Assembly (NCBI RefSeq): GCF_022771645.1
Contig: NZ_JALFCU010000112.1
Span: 1 to 13,550, forward strand
Direction of reading: 5' to 3'
Length of the DNA stretch: 13,550 nucleotides
Source: Selenomonas sp.
GTDB taxonomy: Bacteria; Bacillota; Negativicutes; Selenomonadales; Selenomonadaceae
Position numbers and translations under genes: made by a program. Positions 7,533-13,409 of the stretch are shown piece by piece (position 1 is the first letter of the stretch; each line of letters opens with the position of its first letter). The notes beneath the pieces were generated by a model, which saw nothing but the letters and a program-made list of their open reading frames with translations, searched no databases and was not told the origin of the DNA.

Positions 7533-8285
7533 TTATCCAAAGACGCCCGCGAGATAGGCCTCGAGGTCCGTCTTGATCGGCATGACGTAAAGGCTCGCGT
7601 CGTGCTCGTCCGCGAACTGCATGACCGTTTTCGTGAACGCGATGCTCCAGTCGAGCGTCGGCTCGAACGCCTGCGGGAACACGACCTTGTTCTTGCGTTC
7701 CCAATAGCCTTGCGAACGGTCCGACAGCACGGGCGACACGCCCCAGTACACGTCCTGCACGCCGAATTTCGCCATCATGTCGGCGTACATGCCGACGTAG
7801 CGGATGTCAAAGAACGGCTGCGTGAAAAAGCCGGCCGCGCCCGCCTGCAGCTTGCGCTCGATGCGGTAGCACTCTTTGCTCATGGAGCCACGGTACTGAT
7901 CGATGCCCGCATACGTCCGGACCTCCGGCATCTCCTCATGGAATTTCCGCAGCACGTCGACCGTCGTCGTCGGGTACACCTTGCTCCGCATGTCCTGCGG
8001 CGGATCGCCCTGGATGACGAGCACCTCGCGGATGTTGTGCTCCCGCAGGTACGATTTCATCGGCAGTTCCGCGTTCAGGTCGATGTCCATCGCCCGGATG
8101 TGCGGCATGACAGCAGGGAAAAACTCCTGCGCGATGGCCGCGCCCTCCCAGCTGCGCACGGGCAGCCGCAGGAGATCTGGGACATTGATGACATCGGCGC
8201 GCGCAGCCGTCCGCTTCGCGATAGCAAGTGATGCGCGCAACTCCTCCTCGTCACGCGGCACGAGTTCCACGGAAATTCTCTTCAT
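7533..8285 (-). CDS. metF: Methylenetetrahydrofolate reductase (short MetF)
   Basis: MetF reduces 5,10-methylene-THF to 5-methyl-THF, the methyl donor for methionine synthesis or the Wood-Ljungdahl methyl branch. The 250-residue protein is shorter than the E. coli enzyme (296), mainly at the N-terminus. Key positions remain: Glu7 in ISVELVP (equivalent to E. coli Glu28), Asp94 in VIQGDPP (Asp120), and Gln156 in FFTQPFFD (Gln183). AGAGGTG (8291-8297) precedes the ATG at 8285. Longer reading-frame extensions upstream overlap the preceding gene and lack family sequence. It is the first gene of a tight unit with nfnA and nfnB, which suggests that its reducing equivalents are tied to the NADH/NADPH/ferredoxin balance. 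No metV, metH or other folate gene is in the window. Confidence 0.9.
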   Translation of the reverse strand: MKRISVELVPRDEEELRASLAIAKRTAARADVINVPDLLRLPVRSWEGAAIAQEFFPAVMPHIRAMDIDLNAELPMKSYLREHNIREVLVIQGDPPQDMRSKVYPTTTVDVLRKFHEEMPEVRTYAGIDQYRGSMSKECYRIERKLQAGAAGFFTQPFFDIRYVGMYADMMAKFGVQDVYWGVSPVLSDRSQGYWERKNKVVFPQAFEPTLDWSIAFTKTVMQFADEHDASLYVMPIKTDLEAYLAGVFG

Positions 8286-8334
8286 GGAGACACCTCTTTC
8301 AGATGGTTTCATGCAATCCATTTGTATATACGTT

Positions 8335-9027
8335 TCATTGTAAAGTGTTTTCGTCGATTTGGCAAGGTTTTCCATACGACGGCAGCCGCAGCACCGTCGT
8401 TCCGCCATCGCCCGCGAGCGTCACGCTGTCGCGGTCGATCGCCGTGACCACCTGCCCGTCGACCGTATCGCCGACGCCGACGAACCGGCGCTGCCCGTAC
8501 TCGATGACGACGGCCACGGCGTCCGTATCGCTGATGGCCACGCCCTTCAGCACGAGCGGCGGCGCGGCAGGCGCATCAGCTGACGTGCTGCCCGATGCAT
8601 CCGTACCCGTTGGATGCGTCGGAACGCTCGGCGCCATCGGTGATGCTGCCGCCGTCTGCCGGCTTTGCTTTGCCAAGTCGTCTTTCGCCGGTGCATCCTT
8701 CCTCTTCTTCGGCGGCTGCGCCGCCATCTGTGCGCGCGTCTCGTGCTCAAACGAAAACGGATTCGTCAGCTCGCCCTGTTCCGCTGCGAGCTCCGCGCCC
8801 TTCACCGCGACGCGCGCCCCTGGCGCATGCTGTTCTTTCTGCGGCGTCGATACAGCTTCCTTCGGCTGCACGGCGATTGTCTCGTCTTCGCTCGAAACAT
8901 ACCACACGCCAGCGACGAAGAGCAGCACAACGAGCAGCGCCGTCTCCGCCGTTTCCTTCGGATGCGCATGGCAGCATTCCGAGAGACGCGCGATCCGTTC
9001 CCGCCATTCCTCGCGCCAGTCCTCCAT
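8335..9027 (-). CDS. PilP/GspC-like single-pass membrane protein
   Basis: This 230-residue protein has a short charged cytoplasmic head (1-28), one membrane helix (about 29-44), a long low-complexity Pro/Ala/Lys/Ser-rich linker (45-155), and a compact C-terminal domain (about 158-216). That domain has the pattern LVLKGVAISD...RRFVGVGDTVDG...VTLAGDGGTTVLRL. This fits the small beta domain of PilP and GspC proteins, which link inner-membrane assembly platforms to the outer-membrane secretin in type IV pili and type II secretion. The similarity is by pattern only. No pilM, pilN, pilO or secretin gene is next to it here, so it is an orphan in this window. The ATG at 9027 follows AGAGGCGGGG, and a promoter lies about 45 bases upstream. 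Confidence 0.65.
   Translation of the reverse strand: MEDWREEWRERIARLSECCHAHPKETAETALLVVLLFVAGVWYVSSEDETIAVQPKEAVSTPQKEQHAPGARVAVKGAELAAEQGELTNPFSFEHETRAQMAAQPPKKRKDAPAKDDLAKQSRQTAAASPMAPSVPTHPTGTDASGSTSADAPAAPPLVLKGVAISDTDAVAVVIEYGQRRFVGVGDTVDGQVVTAIDRDSVTLAGDGGTTVLRLPSYGKPCQIDENTLQ
8337..8365 (-). promoter_or_regulatory. Promoter of the metF-nfnA-nfnB unit
   Basis: On the minus strand, TTGCCA (8360-8365) and TACAAT (8337-8342) are separated by exactly 17 bases. Each matches the sigma-70 consensus at five of six positions. The -10 covers the stop codon of the upstream pilP-like gene, and transcription would start near 8330, about 45 bases before metF. The remaining leader is too short for a SAM or T-box riboswitch. 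Confidence 0.65.
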
Positions 9028-9070
9028 ACGCCCCGCCTCTTTTCGTCACTTTCTTCCATAAATTACTGCT

Positions 9071-9099
9071 ATTATATCATTTCTCGTTCAAATTGTCGC
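9071..9099 (-). promoter_or_regulatory. Promoter of the pilP-like gene
   Basis: A perfect -10 TATAAT (9071-9076, minus strand) stands 17 bases from GCGACA (9094-9099), which keeps the GACA half of the -35 consensus. Transcription would start about 37 bases before the ATG at 9027. Confidence 0.6.
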
Positions 9100-9234
9100 T
9101 TGTTTTGAAGAGAATCCGTACAGCACCCAGCTCGGCAAGATGTTGTCCATTTCATCCATCAGCAGCGGAATGCCGATTTGTTGAAGAAAAATGGCATTTA
9201 TGCCAATTTTCTTCAATGCTTTGCTTGAAAGCAC
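9088..9234 (-). pseudogene. Possible small or remnant reading frame
   Basis: A minus-strand frame of 48 codons runs from a GTG at 9234 to a TGA at 9088-9090. It reads like real protein towards its end (residues about 21-41, GIPLLMDEMD then NILPSWVLYGF). There is no clear ribosome-binding site and I do not recognise the family. Its upstream half is the inverted repeat at 9181-9216. It may be the 3' remnant of a gene displaced by the ATPase module, or a chance frame. The pilP-like promoter overlaps its end. Confidence 0.25.
9181..9224. repeat. 44-bp repeat, copy 1 (near-perfect palindrome)
   Basis: The first 36 bases form an inverted repeat: 9181-9197 pairs with 9200-9216 over 17 bp with one mismatch (arms begin TTGAAGAAAA and end TTTTCTTCAA). 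The whole 44-base unit matches copy 2 without gaps over well more than half its positions. No T run follows on either strand, so it is not a normal terminator. Confidence 0.7.
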
Positions 9235-9254
9235 TCTCGGTTTTGTGTTATTCT
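9225..9254 (+). promoter_or_regulatory. Possible promoter of the ATPase gene
   Basis: TTGAAA (9225-9230) and TATTCT (9249-9254) are separated by 18 bases. Transcription would begin near 9261, inside repeat copy 2, about 55 bases before the start codon. It lies exactly between repeat copies 1 and 2. Confidence 0.45.
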
Positions 9255-9256
9255 TA

Positions 9257-9300
9257 TTGAAGAAAAATGACGATACTGCCGAAAATCTTCAATGAATCGC
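9257..9300. repeat. 44-bp repeat, copy 2
   Basis: This copy shares its first 13 bases (TTGAAGAAAAATG), a central TGCC and the CTTCAATG block with copy 1, exactly 76 bases further on. Its ends TTGAAGA (9257-9263) and TCTTCAA (9286-9292) are still inverted repeats, although the centre no longer pairs. It ends 15 bases before the ATPase start codon. Confidence 0.7.
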
Positions 9301-9315
9301 TTGCAGGAGTTCCTC

Positions 9316-10560
9316 ATGAAAGAAATCATACGTCAGCATTATCTAGAACAACTCATCTCGCGCGAGAGAAACGGGCTCATCAAAGTCATCACTGGCATCC
9401 GCCGCTGTGGAAAATCCTATCTGCTCGATCCGCTCTTCCGCACATCCCTGCGCGAAAACGGCGTCCCTGACGACCACATCATCAAGATTGAACTCGACCG
9501 CATCCAGAATCAGAAATATCATCACGATCCGGCCGCATTCAACGACTACCTTTTTTCCTTCATCAAAGACGATGCGATGCATTATTTTCTGCTCGACGAA
9601 ATCCAGATGGTCGATGACTTCGAACTCGTCTTGAACGGCCTCCTATACGAAAAAAACATCGACGTCTATGTGACGGGCAGCAATTCCCGTTTCCTTTCCA
9701 CAGACATCATCACGGAATTCCGCGGCCGCAGCGACCAGGTGCGCGTACATCCGCTTGCCTTCGCCGAATTTCTCCCCGCATCCCCCGGCGACCGTTACGA
9801 AGCGCTGCAAGACTACATGACGTACGGCGGCATGCCGCTCGTCCTCGCGCAAGACACGCCCGAAGGAAAATCCGCCTACCTCAAGGACCTCTTTTCGCAA
9901 ACATATTTCCGCGACATCATCGAACGCAATCACATCCACCGCACGGACATCCTCGATGACATCGTCAACATTCTCGCGTCTTCCATCGGTTCTTTGACGA
10001 ACCCGCAAAAAATTTTTGATACGTTCCGGAGCAACGGCGAAAAAGAACTTTCCCTCAACACGATCAATGCCTATCTCTCCCATCTGGAAGATGCGTTCAT
10101 CATCCAAATGGCCACACGCTACGATATCAAAGGCCGTAAGTACATCCGCACGCCAGCGAAATATTATTTCACCGATCTCGGACTCCGGAACGCGCGCCTG
10201 AATTTTCGCCAGCAGGAAGAAACGCACCTCATGGAAAATCTGATTTACAACGAGCTTCTCGTGCGCGGCTATAACGTCGATGTCGGGGTGGTCGAAATCC
10301 GCGAGCGCAACCAGCGGAAACGCACCGAAGTCGATTTCGTCTGCAACCAAGGCAGCCGCCGCTACTACATTCAATCTGCGCTCCATCTCGAAACGCGCGA
10401 AAAGACCGAACAGGAATCCCGCCCGTTCCGCCACATCGATGACAACTTCAAAAAAATCATCATCGTCAAAGACATGATTCGCCCCTGGCACACCGAAGAC
10501 GGCATCCTGATTCTCGGGCTCTTCGATTTCTTGCTTAAAACGGATAGCTTGGATGCTTGA
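9316..10560 (+). CDS. AAA ATPase with DUF4143 C-terminal domain
   Basis: This is a 414-residue predicted ATPase of the large, poorly characterised AAA/DUF4143 group, often found as scattered, exchangeable copies in anaerobes. The Walker A is GIRRCGKS (27-34), the Walker B is FLLDEIQ (91-97), and a sensor strand VTGSNS lies at 119-124, followed by FRGRSD. The C-terminal half carries DUF4143-type sequence, with NLIYNELLVRGYNVDVG followed by a nuclease-fold-like TEVDFVC. That last block resembles the D/E-V-D-F core of PD-(D/E)XK folds often seen in this group, which is a weak inference. The ATG at 9316 has AGGAG (9305-9309) 6 bases upstream; the ATG at 9292 lies in repeat copy 2 without such a site. 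The gene is bracketed by repeat copies 2 and 3. Its role is unknown. Confidence 0.9.
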   Translation: MKEIIRQHYLEQLISRERNGLIKVITGIRRCGKSYLLDPLFRTSLRENGVPDDHIIKIELDRIQNQKYHHDPAAFNDYLFSFIKDDAMHYFLLDEIQMVDDFELVLNGLLYEKNIDVYVTGSNSRFLSTDIITEFRGRSDQVRVHPLAFAEFLPASPGDRYEALQDYMTYGGMPLVLAQDTPEGKSAYLKDLFSQTYFRDIIERNHIHRTDILDDIVNILASSIGSLTNPQKIFDTFRSNGEKELSLNTINAYLSHLEDAFIIQMATRYDIKGRKYIRTPAKYYFTDLGLRNARLNFRQQEETHLMENLIYNELLVRGYNVDVGVVEIRERNQRKRTEVDFVCNQGSRRYYIQSALHLETREKTEQESRPFRHIDDNFKKIIIVKDMIRPWHTEDGILILGLFDFLLKTDSLDA

Positions 10561-10606
10561 TGAAGGAATTTGACGAATACGGCAAAAATCTTCAACGAAA
10601 TCAGCA
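10560..10606. repeat. 44-bp repeat, copy 3
   Basis: Immediately overlapping the ATPase stop codon, this sequence aligns to copy 2 with about one inserted base: both share TGAAG, then TGACGA, and an AAAATCTTCAA block. It is the least conserved of the three copies. With copy 2 it frames the ATPase coding region almost exactly. A 23-codon frame (TTG at 10570 to TAA at 10639-10641) runs through it, and its start LTNTAKIFNE resembles MTILPKIFNE read from copy 2. Confidence 0.6.
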
Positions 10607-10625
10607 AAACATATCGGATACAACA

Positions 10626-10678
10626 AAGTGGTAAAATCTAAAGCGTACTTTAGATTTTACCACTTATTTTTTATTTTT
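10626..10678 (+). terminator. Strong terminator after the ATPase gene
   Basis: A perfect 18-bp stem (10626-10643 with 10648-10665, arm starting AAGTGGTAAAATC) with the tetraloop CGTA is followed by a T-rich tail (TTTTTTATTTTT, 10667-10678). It ends just before the convergent XRE gene. On the minus strand no proper T run follows, so it serves the ATPase gene. Confidence 0.92.
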
Positions 10679-10685
10679 CCGCGGA

Positions 10686-11009
10686 TCAAGCGTAGCTTGC
10701 TCCGTTTTTTGTTTGCGCTTGCAGCTGCTGGTACTCAAACGCCAGCTGGTTGCGGATGCGCGCCTGTGCGTCTGGCGGGAGGGCGCGGTAGCGCATGAGA
10801 ATCAATGTCTGATCTTCTACGTTCTGTCCACGCGCCGCCTCATGTCCTTTGAGAATGAAGTCCGTGCTGACATGAAGCGCATCCGCAATCCGGACAAGCG
10901 TAGAAAAATCGGGCTCGCGTTCGCTCGTCTCATATTTCGACAGCGTAAAATAGCTGATTTGCAATCGCTCAGCAAAATCACGGCGCGTGATGTTGCGCTC
11001 CTCGCGCAC
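10686..11009 (-). pseudogene. XRE family transcriptional regulator, 5' end cut off by the IS
   Basis: The remaining 107 residues hold a Cro/C1-type helix-turn-helix: RRDFAERLQISYFTLSKYE, then REPDFSTLVRIADALHVSTDFIL. After it comes a Gln-rich C-terminal tail. Family members normally have about 8-12 more residues before REERN to complete helix 1. Here the frame runs into the end of the IS21-like element three bases beyond the GTG at 11007-11009. That GTG has no ribosome-binding site, and the frame continues into IS sequence with no better start. The native promoter is therefore lost. It may be silent, or expressed as a fusion starting inside the IS. The target genes are unknown. A regulator of this kind could have belonged to a neighbouring mobile or toxin-antitoxin-like module. 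Confidence 0.75.
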
Positions 11010-11016
11010 GATGTTA

Positions 11017-11084
11017 GCGCCGGGCGAAAAACGCCACTGAGTGTCGGGCGAAATTGACCAATCTTGGTCGGATGAAAATCACCA
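11017..11084. repeat. Left-end array of IS21 terminal repeats (3 units)
   Basis: Three 20-base units of the form G-TCGG-GAAA-CCA start at 11017, 11041 and 11065, an exact 24-base period. They are inverted relatives of the right-end units and are expected IstA-binding sites. Confidence 0.85.
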
Positions 11085-11114
11085 ATCGTGTCCTTCTTGC
11101 GCTATACTGAAGCC

Positions 11115-11127
11115 ATCAACGGCTCAG
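11115..11127 (+). repeat. Subterminal 13-bp complementary sequence, left copy
   Basis: ATCAACGGCTCAG lies in the istA leader, 3 bases before the AAGGAG ribosome-binding site. Its exact reverse complement is at 13290-13302, downstream of istB. Flanking AGCC (11111-11114) can pair with GGCT (11121-11124), which leaves ATCAAC as a loop. Confidence 0.7.
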
Positions 11128-11140
11128 GGAAAGGAGTGCA

Positions 11141-12466
11141 ATGAAAGACACAAACCATACGCAATCCGAAGAGCGTCGCGTCGCAGAGGCTCTGGAGGCC
11201 ATGCGGAAAGACGCTGGTGACGCCTTCAAACTTGAGGCTGTCAACCTCGCCGAGATGGAACGCCGCACGGGCCTTTCGCGCAGCCGCTTGCGCAGGCTCA
11301 AGAAGAACAGCTTCGAGTTCAAGCCGCACGCGAACAAGGGCCGCAAGGCGAAGAAGACCGTACTTTCAGGATTCACGGGCGCTTTGGACGACCTTCTGCG
11401 CAAGGGCGTTTCCAATTCGTCGGTCATCCTCGAACGCCTCAAAGAGCTCGGATATCCCGGCGGCCTGACTGTCGTCAAAGAGTATATTGCAAGGCACAAA
11501 AACCTCCTGCCGCCCAAGAGGCAGGTCGTTGCACCGCAGGGGAATCGCGGCCGCAGGTACGAGACGCCGCCAGGAGATTCTTTCCAGATGGACTGGGGAT
11601 TCACGAATGTGGTGGCAAGCACCGGCGGTACCTTCCAATGTGCGTGCTTTGTCATGACCTGCCACCATTGCGGTGCCTGCTACGTCGAGTTCTTCCCGAA
11701 TGCCAAGCAGGAGAACCTCTTCATCGGGATGATTCACGGCTTCGAACGCCTCGGCGTTCCAGCACACGTGCTCACGGACAACATGAAGAGCGTCGTCCTG
11801 CACCGCGACCTCGAAGGCCAGCCCGTCTGGCACTCAGACTATGACGCCTTCATGCACACCGTCGGCTTCCAGACGAAGATCTGCAAGCCGAGGCATCCGT
11901 TCACCAAGGGAAAGGTGGAACGCCTGGTGCGCTTTGTGAAGGAGAACTTCCTTGCCGGGCGCACGTTCTACAACGTGACAGACTTGAACCGCGCCGCGCT
12001 GGAATGGTGCGACAAGCAGAATGGTATTTTCCATCGCGGCTCTGCCTGCGTTCCAAACGAGGTGCATGGAAGTGAATGCGCCCAGCACCTGCATCTGCTG
12101 GATGACAGCCGGGAGCTCCAAGGCTATCTCTGCCCGCTCCGCAAGATTTCCTTCGACGGGTTCGTGAACTACGAAGGCAGGCGCTTCGGCGTCCCCTACC
12201 AGTACACGGGATCGTTCGTGCGCGTCATGCGGAAGGATGCCTGGCTCTACATTTACTCGGAAGACCTCCAGCAGCTGCTTGTCTCGCACGAAGCGACGTG
12301 GAGCAAGCGCGACCGTTTCTGCAAAGACCAGTACGCCGTCCCCGAGCAGCCGGAGGAGTTCCCGACCGCGCCCGTGAAGACGCAGGCGACCATGCTCCCA
12401 GAGGACGAGCTCGACCGCTCCTTCGAGAAATTCAATTTCAGCAAGGGGGCGGACAGCGATGACTGA
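11141..12466 (+). CDS. istA: IS21 family transposase IstA
   Basis: IstA is the DDE-type transposase that binds the element's ends and carries out strand transfer together with the ATPase IstB. The 441-residue protein has an N-terminal helix-turn-helix region (about 30-55, with TGLSRSRLRRLKK) and an integrase-like core with Asp151 (QMDWG), Asp213 (LTDNMKS) and Glu260 (KGKVERLVRFVKENF), all three catalytic acids intact. The C-terminal part would contact IstB and DNA. AAGGAG (11131-11136) lies 4 bases before the ATG at 11141. The end overlaps the istB start by 8 bases, pointing to coupled translation. A -10-like TATACT (11103-11108) lies upstream without a clear -35. Confidence 0.95.
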   Translation: MKDTNHTQSEERRVAEALEAMRKDAGDAFKLEAVNLAEMERRTGLSRSRLRRLKKNSFEFKPHANKGRKAKKTVLSGFTGALDDLLRKGVSNSSVILERLKELGYPGGLTVVKEYIARHKNLLPPKRQVVAPQGNRGRRYETPPGDSFQMDWGFTNVVASTGGTFQCACFVMTCHHCGACYVEFFPNAKQENLFIGMIHGFERLGVPAHVLTDNMKSVVLHRDLEGQPVWHSDYDAFMHTVGFQTKICKPRHPFTKGKVERLVRFVKENFLAGRTFYNVTDLNRAALEWCDKQNGIFHRGSACVPNEVHGSECAQHLHLLDDSRELQGYLCPLRKISFDGFVNYEGRRFGVPYQYTGSFVRVMRKDAWLYIYSEDLQQLLVSHEATWSKRDRFCKDQYAVPEQPEEFPTAPVKTQATMLPEDELDRSFEKFNFSKGADSDD

Positions 12467-13270
12467 CTCCCTGTTCAGCGCCATCGACCGGTGCAACGAG
12501 CTGCTGCGCCTGGACTTCTCGGCAGAAGAATTCGCGAAGTTGGCAGAGGAACGTTCCCTTTCCGCGGAATCCATCGAGGCCGTGTCTTCGGTGTTCGAGT
12601 ATCTCCGGGACAAGAAGGAGCAGTCCACCATCCAGATGCTCCTGCGCACCAGCCGCCTGCCGCAGAAGCAGGTCAAGACGTTTGACAACTTCGATTTCGA
12701 CGTCCTGAAAGGCAAGGACATCGACAAGCTCAAGAATCTCCAGACGCTGGCTCCCATCTACGCGCACAAGAACATCGCGTTCATCGGGCCGCCGGGGACG
12801 GGCAAGACGCATCTTCGCAGGCGTTCGGCTACGAGTGCTGCCGCCACCGCATGAAGACGTACTTCATCAAGGCGGCCGAGCTGCGCGACAAGTTCACCAT
12901 CGCCCGCCGCGCGGGTAGAGAGAGCGCTCTCCTCACCAGCCTCGTCCGACCGTCCTGCCTGATTATCGATGAAGTTGGTCACTGCGAATTCGACAAGGCG
13001 AACACGCGCTTGTTCTTCGACATGGTGGACCGCCGCTACAACAAGGAGGGTGCGTTCAACATGATCTTCACGAGCAACAAGAATCCCTCCGACTGGCGGG
13101 AAATCTTTGGTGAGAACGATGCGCTGCTCTGCTCGCTCGACCGCCTCTTTGATTCCGCTTCTGTCTTCACCTTCCGTGGTGAGAGCTTCCGTGGCAAGCA
13201 TCTAGAGAACTACACGCTGCGTGCAGAGCACTCCGCTTCCACCACGCAGAACAATCCATTGAACCACTAA
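12459..13270 (+). pseudogene. istB: IstB transposition helper ATPase, frameshifted
   Basis: IstB is an AAA+ ATPase that assembles on DNA and activates IstA. The first frame (12459-12854) contains the N-terminal domain and the Walker A GPPGTGKTH (110-118). It then goes out of frame to a stop at 12852-12854. The second frame resumes as YFIKAAELRDKF and includes the Walker B LIIDEVGHCEF, ending at 13268-13270. Restoring one base between 12815 and 12816 gives THLAQAFGYECCRHRMKTYF, the normal family sequence, so the defect is a one-base deletion. The joined product would be about 270 residues, close to the family norm. A separate start at ATG 12851 could make only a piece without Walker A. It is either true inactivation or a sequencing error. 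Confidence 0.9.
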
Positions 13271-13282
13271 CCATACCTGAAC

Positions 13283-13323
13283 AGCCAATCTGAGCCGTTG
13301 ATATTTTATGATTGGCTCTTTTC
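13283..13323 (+). terminator. Possible hairpin after istB
   Basis: AGCCAATC (13283-13290) pairs with GATTGGCT (13310-13317) across a 19-base loop, followed by CTTTTC. The T run is short and the loop long, so it is a weak terminator candidate. Its loop contains nearly all of the 13-mer complementary to the istA leader. Confidence 0.35.
13290..13302 (+). repeat. Subterminal 13-bp complementary sequence, right copy
   Basis: CTGAGCCGTTGAT is the exact reverse complement of 11115-11127. It sits 20 bases after the istB stop codon, in the loop of the hairpin at 13283-13317. Confidence 0.7.
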
Positions 13324-13404
13324 GATTGACTCAAATTGGCGAATTTCAGCCGACCCGAATTGGCGCTTTTCGACCGACGCAATTTGGCGAATTTCGCCCG
13401 ACGC
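13313..13404. repeat. Right-end array of IS21 terminal repeats (4 units)
   Basis: Four 20-base units starting TGGC and holding a TTTC core start at 13313, 13337, 13361 and 13385, again exactly 24 bases apart. The outer three are well conserved (TGGCG...CCGAC) and the innermost is more diverged. They are inverted relative to the left units. Confidence 0.85.
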
Positions 13405-13409
13405 GAACA

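Larger units (their letters stand above)
11012..13409 (+). mobile_element. IS21-family insertion sequence
   Basis: The 2398-bp element starts TGTTAGCGCCGGGCGAAA and ends with the inverted relative TTTCGCCCGACGCGAACA, so it has the TG...CA ends of the family. It carries istA and istB in overlapping order and several internal transposase-binding repeats at each end. istB has a frameshift, so this copy is probably not autonomous. The 8 bases outside the left end (GCGCACGA) and the right end (ATGCTGCC) do not match, so no target duplication is seen. The left flank is an XRE gene and the right flank is an IS66 transposase gene. Confidence 0.9.

Noticed and set aside
6696..8231. 511-codon plus-strand frame opposite nfnA and metF
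   Set aside because: It spans two well-supported genes on the other strand and has the same Arg/His/Asp-rich composition of a shadow.
8286..8334. Possible SAM or T-box riboswitch before metF
   Set aside because: Only about 50 bases separate the genes, and the likely transcript start near 8330 leaves a leader too short for these elements.
9181..9300. CRISPR-like array
   Set aside because: There are only two adjacent copies with imperfect identity and a 32-base gap, the third copy is over 1.2 kb away, and no cas genes are present.
9643..10626. 327-codon minus-strand frame opposite the ATPase gene
   Set aside because: The plus strand encodes Walker A, Walker B and DUF4143 features in this interval. 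The minus frame has no recognisable domain, apart from its first residues, which lie in the repeat.
12810..12855. Programmed frameshift in istB
   Set aside because: There is no slippery run at the site, and IS21-family IstB is normally made from a single frame, so a one-base deletion is the simpler reading.
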